NCBI GenBank assembly: GCA_028275505.1
Contig: JAPWUP010000001.1
Coordinates: 19,826-83,825, forward strand
From: Bryobacteraceae bacterium
GTDB taxonomy: Bacteria; Acidobacteriota; Terriglobia; Bryobacterales; Bryobacteraceae
Length of the DNA: 64,000 nucleotides
Reading direction: 5' to 3'
A model generated the notes under the pieces. It saw only the letters and a program-made list of their open reading frames with translations, searched no databases and was not told the DNA's origin. Of the stretch, positions 30,113 to 38,495 are shown piece by piece. The position numbers were made by a program, and so were the translations under genes. The stretch's first letter is position 1. Each line of letters starts with the position of its first letter.

Positions 30113-31345
30113 TCAGAAGGACAGCGATTCCGCCAGCAGCTCGGTCACATCGCGAACCACCATGCGCCCGTCGTAGCCAGTCACCTTCAGCGCGTCCTCG
30201 AAACGCGAAAGCTCATAAGGACAGGAGATCGCCAGCACGTCGGCGCCGGTCGCCACCGCTTCCTTGATGCGGCGCTCCGAAAGCCTCTCGTAACCTTTCG
30301 CCTTGAAGTAAGTGTCCAGCCACATCCCGCCGCCACCGCCACCGCAGCAAATCGCGTTCACGCGATTGTGCACCATTTCCACGAGGCGGATGCCAGGGAT
30401 CGCCCGTAACAGCGCGCGGGGCTCTTCGTAAAAGCCGTTGTGCCGGCCCAGGCAGCAGGAATCGTGGTACGTCACGACGTACGGCAGCCTGCGCGTGAGC
30501 ATGGGCCGCAACTGATCCAGGCGCCGCGCCAGAAAAGGAGTCGTCTGCTCGACGGGGTAACGGAAGCCGCGCTCGGGGTATTCGTAAACAAAAGCGTCGT
30601 AGGCGTGTACCCCTGAAGTTACGATCCGGTTGAACCGGTAGCGCGAAAAAACCACCATGTTGTAGTCCATCAGGGTGTCGAACAGCCCCCGTTCGCCGAG
30701 CAAGCGCGCGCACTCCCCGGCGCACTTTTCCTCGTTCCCCAGAATGGCAAAGTCAATACCGAGCGCATGAAACAGCCGCGCCGTGGCTCGGCTCACATCC
30801 TGGCCGCGGGGATGGTACGAGTTATGACACTCCACGATCCACAATACATCCACCGGTCCCGGGTTCTCGGAGAGGATTCTTACCGGTACGCCCGCCGTCT
30901 TTACCCACGCCGCGCGCTTCCGGGAGGGCTCGCCGAACGGGTTGCCGTAGCGGAGGGTATTCTCCAGCGCGCGGTGGAGCTCGGCCGGCACCTCGGAAAG
31001 ATTCAGGAAAACCTGCTCCTTGATCAGGGGCAGCAGAATTTCAGTAAGTCGGATGCCCCGCGGGCATTTGGCCATGCAACTGTAACAGGCGACGCAACCG
31101 AGCAAAGCTTCGCTTCGAATTACTTTCTCGATTTGTCCCGCCCGCAACATGGCTATCAGTCGTCGCGGCGGGTACTCCATCACGTCCCCGTAAGGGCAGC
31201 TCGCCGTGCACATACCGCACTGCATACAGGCGAGGATGCGTCGCCCTTCGGGAAAATCGAATAAGTTGTCCAAACTTAGCTCCACGCCCGCGGGCAGCGG
31301 GAGCTGGCTCGTTGCCCCCCTATCGAACACGGCTGACTGCGTCAC
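30113..31345 (-). CDS. HdrD-like (Fe-S)-binding / CCG-domain oxidoreductase
   Basis: 410 aa; CMQCGMCTASCPYGDV and CVACYSCMAKCPRG ferredoxin motifs; C-terminal CCLGRHNGFYEEP...ICCGGGGGGMW. Confidence 0.85.
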   Translation of the reverse strand: MTQSAVFDRGATSQLPLPAGVELSLDNLFDFPEGRRILACMQCGMCTASCPYGDVMEYPPRRLIAMLRAGQIEKVIRSEALLGCVACYSCMAKCPRGIRLTEILLPLIKEQVFLNLSEVPAELHRALENTLRYGNPFGEPSRKRAAWVKTAGVPVRILSENPGPVDVLWIVECHNSYHPRGQDVSRATARLFHALGIDFAILGNEEKCAGECARLLGERGLFDTLMDYNMVVFSRYRFNRIVTSGVHAYDAFVYEYPERGFRYPVEQTTPFLARRLDQLRPMLTRRLPYVVTYHDSCCLGRHNGFYEEPRALLRAIPGIRLVEMVHNRVNAICCGGGGGGMWLDTYFKAKGYERLSERRIKEAVATGADVLAISCPYELSRFEDALKVTGYDGRMVVRDVTELLAESLSF

Positions 31346-31453
31346 GCTCCACCTCCTCCCGGCCCAGGCTCAGACTTCAGGGCCGCGCAGATAAGCGACT
31401 CTTGGATACGAAGGTCATAGAATCCCGCTAGCTGAAACTTTCGTCCCGCCCAC

Positions 31454-32020
31454 TCAATCCAGCGGCTGTCGCACATCCCAGACTTCCTCCCCGGGCAGCG
31501 AGCCAGTTCCTTCCTTGGCTCCGTTCCCTCGCTCCTCTGTCCCTACCGCAATTCCAGCCGCGCCCGCAGCTCCGGCAGCCCGGACGGCCCCCAAATCATC
31601 ACGCTCTTTTTTCGACCACGCCTCAGCCACCTGGGCGAGCGTTGTCTCCCGGAGGTACCGCAAGATTTCGGACCTCACTTTCTCCCAGGAAGCGTGCATC
31701 GGACAAGGCGACGCTTCATTGCACTCTGCAATCCCCGTAAAGCATTGCCGGAACTGGCCAAGCCCGTCCACCGCCTCCACGACGTCAATCAAAGCAACCT
31801 TGGACGCAGGCACCCGGAGCCGGAAACCTCCCGTTAGCCCGGGGCTGGAACTTACAATGCCCGCACGAACCAACTGGTGGAGAACCTTGGCCAAGAAAGC
31901 GTACGGGATGTTTTCCTTGGCGGCAATCTCACGGGCCTTCAGCGGCGCGCCCGGCCCCTCGCGCGCCAGGCGAACCAAGGCCTTCACGGCGTAAGCGCAG
32001 GCTCGCGAGCAAACGAGCAT
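31454..32020 (-). CDS. Rrf2-family transcriptional regulator
   Basis: 188 aa; CAYAVKALVRLAREGPGAPLKAREIAAKENIPYAFLAKVLHQLVRAGIVSSSPGLTGGFRL; Cys-containing FRQCFTGIAECNEASPCPMHASW. Confidence 0.9.
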   Translation of the reverse strand: MLVCSRACAYAVKALVRLAREGPGAPLKAREIAAKENIPYAFLAKVLHQLVRAGIVSSSPGLTGGFRLRVPASKVALIDVVEAVDGLGQFRQCFTGIAECNEASPCPMHASWEKVRSEILRYLRETTLAQVAEAWSKKERDDLGAVRAAGAAGAAGIAVGTEERGNGAKEGTGSLPGEEVWDVRQPLD

Positions 32021-32147
32021 CTGTCCCCCCCTTGCGCCGCTTGATACGAGCTTCCAAGCTCCCGGCGACCGCTGGCTACGCGCGGCTGCCCGGAATCGGG
32101 CTTTGGCCGTCTCGCAAGAACCTCGCTGCTCGACTTACCAGTCACTA

Positions 32148-32178
32148 AGTCTGGCCTCCGCGAGCGGAGTTTCAGACT
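32148..32178. promoter_or_regulatory. Inverted repeat between divergent Rrf2 gene and hdrC operon
   Basis: AGTCTG-gc-CTCCGC-ga-GCGGAG-ttt-CAGACT: nested perfect arms of 6+6 bp. Confidence 0.45.
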
Positions 32179-32234
32179 CTAAGATCTGTTAGCTCCCGGG
32201 TACCACTTTTTTCGTAAAAATGACCTTAATACCC

Positions 32235-32263
32235 TTGATTCCTTTTGCCGCCCCGATTATTAT
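32235..32263 (+). promoter_or_regulatory. Candidate sigma70 promoter of the hdr/nuo/mvh operon
   Basis: TTGATT-N17-TATTAT; RBS ggaggg at 32311 before ATG 32320. Confidence 0.55.
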
Positions 32264-32319
32264 ACTGTCTGGAAGTTCCGGCCGCCAAGAAAAAAATTTC
32301 GGCGGTCCGAGGAGGGCAC

Positions 32320-32997
32320 ATGATCAGGCAATCCCACCGCCTGCCCGGCGCGCTACCCCCTCGCGAGCGGGAACTCCGGGAAACCTTCCTCAAGCAGGTC
32401 GAACTGGTCCCGGGAGGAGACCGCCTGTCCCGTTGCTTGCAGTGCGGTACGTGCACGGGGAGTTGTCCGGTCAGTTACGCCATGGATCTTTCGCCGCGCA
32501 TGATGATCGCCCTTTTCCGGGCGGGCATGATCGAAGAGATCTTGCACAGCCGCTCGATCTGGATTTGTGCTTCCTGCTACATGTGCACCACCCGGTGCCC
32601 CCAGCAAATCAAGATCACCGACCTGCTGTACGCGCTCAAACGCGTCGCCATGGAAAAGAAACTCTACCCGGATCGCTTCCCGGTCTATCTGCTTTCCAAC
32701 AGCTTTGTGAGGCTGCTTTATCGCTATGGCCGCAACCATGAGCTGCTTCTGCTCCTGCGTTTCCAGCTTCGCCGGGATCCGCTCCAACTGTTGCGCATGC
32801 TGCCACTGGGATGGGCCATGTACCGCCGGGGAAGGCTCGCCCTCTGGCCGAAACGCATTCACGGCGTTTCCGCAATCCGCCAGATGATTGACGCGGCGAA
32901 AACGCTGGAGCTGCCGCGCGAAGCCGCGCCGCTGGAGTTCGTGCCGGGCGCCATCGGCTACCGGGCCGTCGGTCAACTGCCCGAAAAGGCGGTTTGA
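32320..32997 (+). CDS. hdrC: Heterodisulfide reductase subunit C-like ferredoxin
   Basis: CLQCGTCTGSCPVSYAMDLSPRMMIALFRAG...WICASCYMCTTRCPQQIKITDLLYALKRVAMEK. Confidence 0.9.
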   Translation: MIRQSHRLPGALPPRERELRETFLKQVELVPGGDRLSRCLQCGTCTGSCPVSYAMDLSPRMMIALFRAGMIEEILHSRSIWICASCYMCTTRCPQQIKITDLLYALKRVAMEKKLYPDRFPVYLLSNSFVRLLYRYGRNHELLLLLRFQLRRDPLQLLRMLPLGWAMYRRGRLALWPKRIHGVSAIRQMIDAAKTLELPREAAPLEFVPGAIGYRAVGQLPEKAV

Positions 32998-33007
32998 GGA
33001 GGTGGGC

Positions 33008-33874
33008 ATGGAATACCTGTACTATCCGGGATGCAGTCTGGAAGGCGCTGCCCGCCAGTATGACGAAAGCCTTCGTGCGGTATTCCAGGCCCTCGGGGTG
33101 GGTCTCCGCCCGCTCGAGGACTGGAACTGCTGTGGCGCAACCATTTACATGAGCGTGGACGAGACCACTTCGCTGGCGGTCAGCGCGCGCAACCTGGCCC
33201 TGGCCGGGCGCGACGGGCAGCGCGATCTCATCGCGCCTTGCAGCGCCTGCTACACCGTCCTTCTGAAGACGAATCGCTACCTTACCGAAAGTCCTGAACT
33301 GCGCCAGAAAGTAGACGCCCTGCTCGCCAAGGCCGGTCTCAGCTATCGGCTCAATGTCACGGTCCGTCATCCTCTGGACGTGCTGGTCAACGACGTCGGC
33401 ATCGAGCGGATCGCGGCGGCCGCCTCCCGCCGCCTCGATGGGCTGCGCGTGGCCCCATACTATGGCTGCCAGATCGTCCGGCCCGAGCGGGGCTTCGATC
33501 ACTCCGAGTTCCCGGAAACCATGGATCGCCTCTTCCGCGCGCTGGGCGCCGAACCCGTCTACTACCCGGTCAAGACGCGCTGCTGCGGCGGTATGCTCAT
33601 GACCACCTTCCGGGATGTGGCGCTGGATCTGGTGCGCGAACTGCTCTCCTGCGCCGTCGAAAACGGGGCCGAGTGCATCGTCACCACCTGCCCCATGTGT
33701 CAGGTGAATCTGGAACTCTACCAGGACCAGGTCAACCAAGCGTTCAAGACCTCGTATCGCGTGCCGGTTCTCTTCTTCACGCAACTGCTGGGACTGGCGC
33801 TGGGATGCGAGGAGAAATCTTTGGGCCTGCAAAGGAATCTGATCCCCTTCCAGCTGGGCGTGGCAACCGCCTAG
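33008..33874 (+). CDS. hdrB: Heterodisulfide reductase subunit B-like (two CCG domains)
   Basis: MEYLYYPGCSLEGAARQYDESLRAVFQALGV...NCCGATIYM...CSACY ... CCGGMLMTTFRD...CPMCQVNLELYQ; both CCG motifs intact. Confidence 0.92.
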   Translation: MEYLYYPGCSLEGAARQYDESLRAVFQALGVGLRPLEDWNCCGATIYMSVDETTSLAVSARNLALAGRDGQRDLIAPCSACYTVLLKTNRYLTESPELRQKVDALLAKAGLSYRLNVTVRHPLDVLVNDVGIERIAAAASRRLDGLRVAPYYGCQIVRPERGFDHSEFPETMDRLFRALGAEPVYYPVKTRCCGGMLMTTFRDVALDLVRELLSCAVENGAECIVTTCPMCQVNLELYQDQVNQAFKTSYRVPVLFFTQLLGLALGCEEKSLGLQRNLIPFQLGVATA

Positions 33875-33886
33875 GAGGTGCCTGCG

Positions 33887-34732
33887 ATGCAGCAAAACGG
33901 CAACGTCCGCATCGGGGTTTACATCTGCCATTGCGGCGCCAACATCGCCTCCACCGTCAAGGTGGACGAAGTGCGCCAGTTCATCAGCTCGGCGCCGGGC
34001 GTGGTCGTCGCCCGCGATTACAAATTCATGTGTTCGGATCCGGGCCAGGACCTCATCCGCAACGACATCGCGCAACTGGGCCTGAACCGCGTCGTGGTGG
34101 CCGCCTGCTCTCCGCTCATGCACGAGCTGACCTTCCGCAACGCCGCCGCCAAGGCAGGCCTGAACCGCTATCTGGTCCAGATCGCGAACATTCGCGAGCA
34201 CTGCTCGTGGATTCACGACGACGCGCGCATGGCCACGCAGAAAGCCAAGGCCCTGGTTCTGGCCGCGGTGCGGCGGGTGGCGCTCCATCAGCCGCTGGAG
34301 CCGCTGCGCGCGCCGGTGAATCCCAACGTCCTGGTGGTGGGCGGCGGCATCGCAGGCATCCAGGCCGCGCTCGAGCTGGCCGAGGCCGGACACACCGTCT
34401 ATTTGGTCGAGCGTGAGCCTTCCATCGGCGGGCGCATGGGCGTCTTCGACAAAACGTTTCCGACCCTGGACTGCGCCGCCTGCATTCTCACGCCCAAGAT
34501 GGTTTCCGTCGGGCACCGGCCCAACATCAAACTGCTCACGCTGAGCGAGGTCACCGGGGTCTCCGGCTACATCGGCAACTTCAAGGTCCGCGTGCGGCGC
34601 TATGCGCGCTATGTGGACGAAACCAAGTGCACCGGCTGCGGCCAGTGCTGGAACGTGTGCCCGGCCACGCGCGTGCCGCGCAACCGCACCATCTGGCTGG
34701 GCAAGCAAGTGGTCAAGCGGGTGACGTCATGA
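33887..34732 (+). CDS. hdrA: HdrA N-terminal half only (Cys-rich N-domain + first FAD lobe + one 4Fe-4S motif)
   Basis: RIGVYICHCGANIASTVKVDEV...YKFMCSDPGQDLIRNDIAQLGLNRVVVAACSPLMHELTFRNA...VLVVGGGIAGIQAALELAEAGHTVYLVEREPSIGGRMGVFDKTFPTLDCAACILTPKMV...CTGCGQCWNVCPATRVPRN then stop. Confidence 0.9.
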   Translation: MQQNGNVRIGVYICHCGANIASTVKVDEVRQFISSAPGVVVARDYKFMCSDPGQDLIRNDIAQLGLNRVVVAACSPLMHELTFRNAAAKAGLNRYLVQIANIREHCSWIHDDARMATQKAKALVLAAVRRVALHQPLEPLRAPVNPNVLVVGGGIAGIQAALELAEAGHTVYLVEREPSIGGRMGVFDKTFPTLDCAACILTPKMVSVGHRPNIKLLTLSEVTGVSGYIGNFKVRVRRYARYVDETKCTGCGQCWNVCPATRVPRNRTIWLGKQVVKRVTS

Positions 34733-35124
34733 GGCTGGAGGAAATTCGCCGGATCCTGAACTGTGAGGTTCTGAGCGGCGATGAGGACCTCGAGCAGGAG
34801 GTCGTCGCCGGCTGCGGCGCCGATCTGATGAGCGACGTGCTGGCTTTCGCCACGCCCGGGTCGGTTCTGCTCACCGGCCTCACCAACGTTCAGGCCGTGC
34901 GCACCGCGGACGTGGCCGACATCAAAGCCATCGTTTTTGTCCGCGGCAAGCTTCCCGACAGGGAAGCGATCGAACTGGCCAGGATTAAGGGAATCCCGCT
35001 GCTGGCCACGCGGTTGACCATGTTCGAAGCCTGCGGCCGGCTTTGGGCCGCGGGCCTGCGCGGGCAACCGGAGCAGGAACAGCCCCAGAATGCCGGGAGC
35101 GTCCGTCTTCACACAACAGTTTGA
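34729..35124 (+). CDS. DRTGG-like domain protein (copy 1)
   Basis: 131 aa; ATGA overlap with hdrA-N; MRLEEIRRILNCEVLSGDEDLEQEVVAGCGADLMSDVLAFATPGSVLLTGLTNVQAVRTADVADIKAIVFVRGK. Confidence 0.65.
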   Translation: MRLEEIRRILNCEVLSGDEDLEQEVVAGCGADLMSDVLAFATPGSVLLTGLTNVQAVRTADVADIKAIVFVRGKLPDREAIELARIKGIPLLATRLTMFEACGRLWAAGLRGQPEQEQPQNAGSVRLHTTV

Positions 35125-35518
35125 GGTCCGGGGGAGGGATTTTGCCAATGCCGGGAGAGCTTCCACCGCGATCAAAGAGATTCTCAAGGAGATCGGGATT
35201 CCCCCGGCGACTGTGCGCCGTGCGGCCATTGCCGCTTACGAAGCGGAGATGAACGTCGTGCTCTACGCGCGCAAAGGCACCGTGGAGTTGCAGGTCAGCC
35301 CCCGGGAGATTCGCCTGCTCGTGCGCGACGAAGGCGACGGCATCCCCGATATCGAGCTGGCCATGCAGGAAGGCTACTCCACGGCATCGGAGGAAATTCG
35401 CGAAATGGGCTTCGGCGCCGGGATGGGGCTGCCGAACATTCGCAAGAATGCGGACGAGTTCCGCATCGAATCGGTGGTCGGACAGGGTACGGAACTGGAT
35501 ATCAGGATACGGCTTTGA
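35090..35518 (+). CDS. Anti-sigma-factor-like / RsbW-type HATPase
   Basis: 142 aa; AAYEAEMNVVLYARKGTVELQVSPREIRLLVRDEGDGIPDIELAMQEGYSTA...GFGAGMGLPNIRKNADEFRIES. Confidence 0.8.
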   Translation: MPGASVFTQQFEVRGRDFANAGRASTAIKEILKEIGIPPATVRRAAIAAYEAEMNVVLYARKGTVELQVSPREIRLLVRDEGDGIPDIELAMQEGYSTASEEIREMGFGAGMGLPNIRKNADEFRIESVVGQGTELDIRIRL

Positions 35519-35521
35519 GCC

Positions 35522-36805
35522 ATGGGCGATGATCTTCGCTCGGTGCGCGTGAACCCGGAACGCTGCCGGGGGCGCATGTCCTGCATGCGCGCATGCCCCA
35601 CCGAGGCGATTCGTATCCGCCAGGGGCGCGCCGTCATCCTCGAGGATCGCTGCATTGACTGCGGGGAGTGCGTGCGCGCCTGCCCCAACAGCGCCATCCA
35701 GCCCCTGACCGGTTCCTTCACCGACTTCGCCCGATTCAAGTACACCATCGCCCTGCCCTCGCCCGCCATCTACGGCCAGTTCCGCCGCGATATCCTGCCC
35801 GGCACCATCCTGCGCGCGCTCACCAGAATCGGCTTTGATGAAGCCTGCGATCTGACTTGGGCCACGGAAGCCGTCAGCGTCGCCATTGACGAGTTCCTGG
35901 CCGACTATCGCGGCCCGCTGCCGCTGATCTCGCCCTTCTGCCCTGCTGTGGTCCGGCTCGTGCAGGCCCGCTTCCCCGCTCTGGTGGACCAGCTCGTGCC
36001 CATTGACTCGCCCATGGAGATCGCTGCCCGCGAGATCAAGAATCGCAAGGCGCGGGAGCTGGGCTTGCCCATGGACGAGATCGGCGTGATCTATCTCACT
36101 CCCTGCCCCGCCAAGATCGTAGCCGTCGAATACCCGCCGCGCAAGCGCGCCTCCTATCTGGACGGGGCCATCGCGATCTCCGATATCTATCAGCCGCTGT
36201 TGGCCGCGGTGTCGCGCGAGGCCGAGCAACCCGCAGATGCCGAGGCCGTCAAGGGACTGGGTCTGGGCTGGCCCGTGCTGGGCGGTCAGGCGGCTTGTCT
36301 GCGAACCGAAGACACCCTGGCCGTGGGCGGGCTGCGCGACGTGGCGCGCATCCTCGAGGACGTGGAGAACGGCAAGCTGGGCGAACTCCAGTATCTGGAG
36401 TGTCACGCCTGCCCGCAGGGCTGCTGCTCTGGCCCGCTGACCGTCGAGAATCCTTACTTCGCGCGCAGCAAGATCCTGCACCTGGTGGATCGCTACGGGC
36501 GCCAGCCCGGCTGCTCCCGCGAGGAGATCCAGCGGCTCTATCGGCTGGGCTACTTCTCCCTGCCCGGGCGCTTCTCGCCGCAACCGTTCCCGCCGCTGGA
36601 CGCCGAAATCTCGCGGGCCATCGAGAAACGCGCACGCATGAAAGAGATCCTGGAGACGCTGCCGCACATTGACTGCGGCGCCTGCGGCGCGCCCACCTGC
36701 CACAGTTTCGCCGAAGACGTTGTGCAGGGACGCGCCGTGATCGAGGACTGCGTCGTGCTGGCCGCCGAACACGCTCGACGGAACCGGCACACCGCCCTGG
36801 CTTGA
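35522..36805 (+). CDS. [FeFe]-hydrogenase-like (putative sensory/non-catalytic) protein with N-terminal ferredoxin and C-terminal 4Fe-4S domain
   Basis: 427 aa; 2x4Fe-4S N-terminus; H-cluster-like motifs PLISPFCPAVV, TPCPAKIVAVEYP, LECHACPQGCCSGPL; C-terminal IDCGACGAPTCHSFAEDVVQG. Confidence 0.85.
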   Translation: MGDDLRSVRVNPERCRGRMSCMRACPTEAIRIRQGRAVILEDRCIDCGECVRACPNSAIQPLTGSFTDFARFKYTIALPSPAIYGQFRRDILPGTILRALTRIGFDEACDLTWATEAVSVAIDEFLADYRGPLPLISPFCPAVVRLVQARFPALVDQLVPIDSPMEIAAREIKNRKARELGLPMDEIGVIYLTPCPAKIVAVEYPPRKRASYLDGAIAISDIYQPLLAAVSREAEQPADAEAVKGLGLGWPVLGGQAACLRTEDTLAVGGLRDVARILEDVENGKLGELQYLECHACPQGCCSGPLTVENPYFARSKILHLVDRYGRQPGCSREEIQRLYRLGYFSLPGRFSPQPFPPLDAEISRAIEKRARMKEILETLPHIDCGACGAPTCHSFAEDVVQGRAVIEDCVVLAAEHARRNRHTALA

Positions 36806-36811
36806 GGAGGC

Positions 36812-37156
36812 ATGCCGATGACGGTACGCAGCATCGTCGAGGCGTTGGGGCTGGAGGTCCTCAACCAGGCGGATCCGGATCGCGAGGTCACCAGCGCCTA
36901 CGCCTCGGACCTGCTGAGCGACGTCATGGCTCATGCCTCGCCGGGTGCCCTGTGGTTGACGCTGCAAACCCATTCCAACGTCGCCGCGGTGGCGGCGCTC
37001 AAAGAACTGGTTGTACTGCTGGTCAACGGGCGCAATCCCGATTCCGACATGCTGGAACGCGCCCGCGAACACAAGGTCACCGTCCTGCGCACGTCGCTGC
37101 CCGCTTTTGAAGCGGCGGGACGGCTGTACGCGCTCGGTCTTCGTGGGGGGGCATGA
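36812..37156 (+). CDS. DRTGG-like domain protein (copy 2)
   Basis: MTVRSIVEALGLEVLNQADPDREVTSAYASDLLSDVMAHASPGALWLTLQTHSNVAAVAALKELVVLLVNGRNPD...LPAFEAAGRLYALGLRGG; parallels copy 1. Confidence 0.6.
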   Translation: MPMTVRSIVEALGLEVLNQADPDREVTSAYASDLLSDVMAHASPGALWLTLQTHSNVAAVAALKELVVLLVNGRNPDSDMLERAREHKVTVLRTSLPAFEAAGRLYALGLRGGA

Positions 37157-37926
37157 TGCGAGTCTGGCGCGCCGACCTGCACGTGCACACCTGCCTGTCG
37201 CCCTGCGCCGATCTCAGCATGGCGCCACGCACGATCGTCGCCGCGGCGCTCGAGCGAGGCCTGGATGCCATCGGCGTGGCTGACCACAACTCCGCAGGCA
37301 ACATCCCGGCCGTCGTGGGCGCAGCGCGCCAGACTCGCCTTGCGGTTCTGCCCGCCATGGAGATCACTTCGCGCGAGGAGGTTCACATCCTCGCCATCTT
37401 CGGCGACCTGGAGGCGGCCCGGGCCATGCAGGAGGTCGTCTACCAGCGCCTCCCCGGCGAGAACCAGCCCGAGATCTTCGGGCTTCAGGTCCTGGTCAAC
37501 GAAGACCACGACGTGCTCGGATTCGAGCCACGCCTGCTGGCGGGCGCCACCGAGATGAGCGTCAGCGAAATCGTCCAGCGCGTGCACACACTGGGCGGGC
37601 TGGCCATCGCCGCCCATGCCGATCGCGAAGCGTTCGGCCTTCTCGGCCACTTGGGGTTCGTTCCGCCGGACCTGGCGCTGGACGCGGTGGAGCTTTCCCC
37701 GCACATGCCCGCGGCCGAATTCCGCAAGCGTTGGCCCGAATGCGCCGCCCTTGCCGTGGTGCGTTCTTCGGACGCCCACTGGCCCGAGCAGATCGGCGCC
37801 TGCACAACGAGCTTCCGCTTGCAGCGGATTACAGTGGACGAACTGCGACAGGCCTTCGCCCGCCGCGAGGGCCGCTGCGTGGTGAACGAGGGCAACGAAG
37901 GGGCGAGTGAGCCATGGAGGAACTAG
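37153..37926 (+). CDS. PHP-domain metal-dependent phosphoesterase
   Basis: 257 aa; WRADLHVHTCLSPCADLSMAPRTIVAAALERGLDAIGVADHNSAGN...GLAIAAHADR...RSSDAHW. Confidence 0.85.
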   Translation: MMRVWRADLHVHTCLSPCADLSMAPRTIVAAALERGLDAIGVADHNSAGNIPAVVGAARQTRLAVLPAMEITSREEVHILAIFGDLEAARAMQEVVYQRLPGENQPEIFGLQVLVNEDHDVLGFEPRLLAGATEMSVSEIVQRVHTLGGLAIAAHADREAFGLLGHLGFVPPDLALDAVELSPHMPAAEFRKRWPECAALAVVRSSDAHWPEQIGACTTSFRLQRITVDELRQAFARREGRCVVNEGNEGASEPWRN

Positions 37927-38495
37927 CCTTGCACATGCTCGACCTGGCTGAAAACTCCATCGCCGCGGGCGCCCGGCGCGTGGACATCCGCGTGACGGAA
38001 GATCCCGCGAGCGACCGGCTCGTCCTGGAAGTTCGCGACGACGGCTCGGGGATGCCGGAGGAAGTCGCCCGGCGCGCCGCCGACCCCTTCTTCACCACGC
38101 GCCAGACGCGGCCCGTGGGCCTGGGACTGGCGCTTCTGGACCAGGCCGCTCGCATGGCTGGCGGAAGCCTGCGCATCGAGTCCGAGCCCGGCGTCGGAAC
38201 CACGGTCAGGGCGGAGTTTCAACTGAGTCACCCGGACCGCCAGCCGCTGGGCGATGTGGCGGCTACTTTGCTCGCCTTGGCGGCCGGACATCCCGAGATC
38301 GAGTTCTCCTACGAACATCGCGGCGCAGATTTCTCGACCCGCTTCGATACGGCGGAATTCCGGCGCAGCCTAGGGGACGTGGCGCCCCACAGCCCTGCCG
38401 CCATCTCGGCTCTGCGCCGGGCGCTGGCGGAAGCGCTGCGCGCCTTGCACCGCGATAGCAGGCAGGAGGTCAGTCATGGATCTGGCAACCATTGA
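37914..38495 (+). CDS. Histidine-kinase-like ATPase domain protein
   Basis: MLDLAENSIAAGARRVDIRVTEDPASDRLVLEVRDDGSGMPEEVARRAADPFFTTRQTRPVGLGLALLDQAARMAGGSLRIESEPGVGTTVRAEF; N, G1, F and G2 boxes; no His phosphorelay domain. Confidence 0.85.
   Translation: MEELALHMLDLAENSIAAGARRVDIRVTEDPASDRLVLEVRDDGSGMPEEVARRAADPFFTTRQTRPVGLGLALLDQAARMAGGSLRIESEPGVGTTVRAEFQLSHPDRQPLGDVAATLLALAAGHPEIEFSYEHRGADFSTRFDTAEFRRSLGDVAPHSPAAISALRRALAEALRALHRDSRQEVSHGSGNH

Noticed and set aside
32636-34708. 690-aa ORF on - strand
   Set aside because: Shadow of hdrC/hdrB/hdrA-N coding strand, which have unambiguous motifs
33887-34732. HdrA truncation as a simple frameshift/pseudogene
   Set aside because: The missing portion is not found immediately downstream; the ORF is followed by an ATGA-coupled gene, and the complementary C-half exists intact as a fusion at 41199-42974, arguing for a true gene split
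34985-37072. 695-aa ORF on - strand
   Set aside because: Shadow of the [FeFe]-like/DRTGG genes
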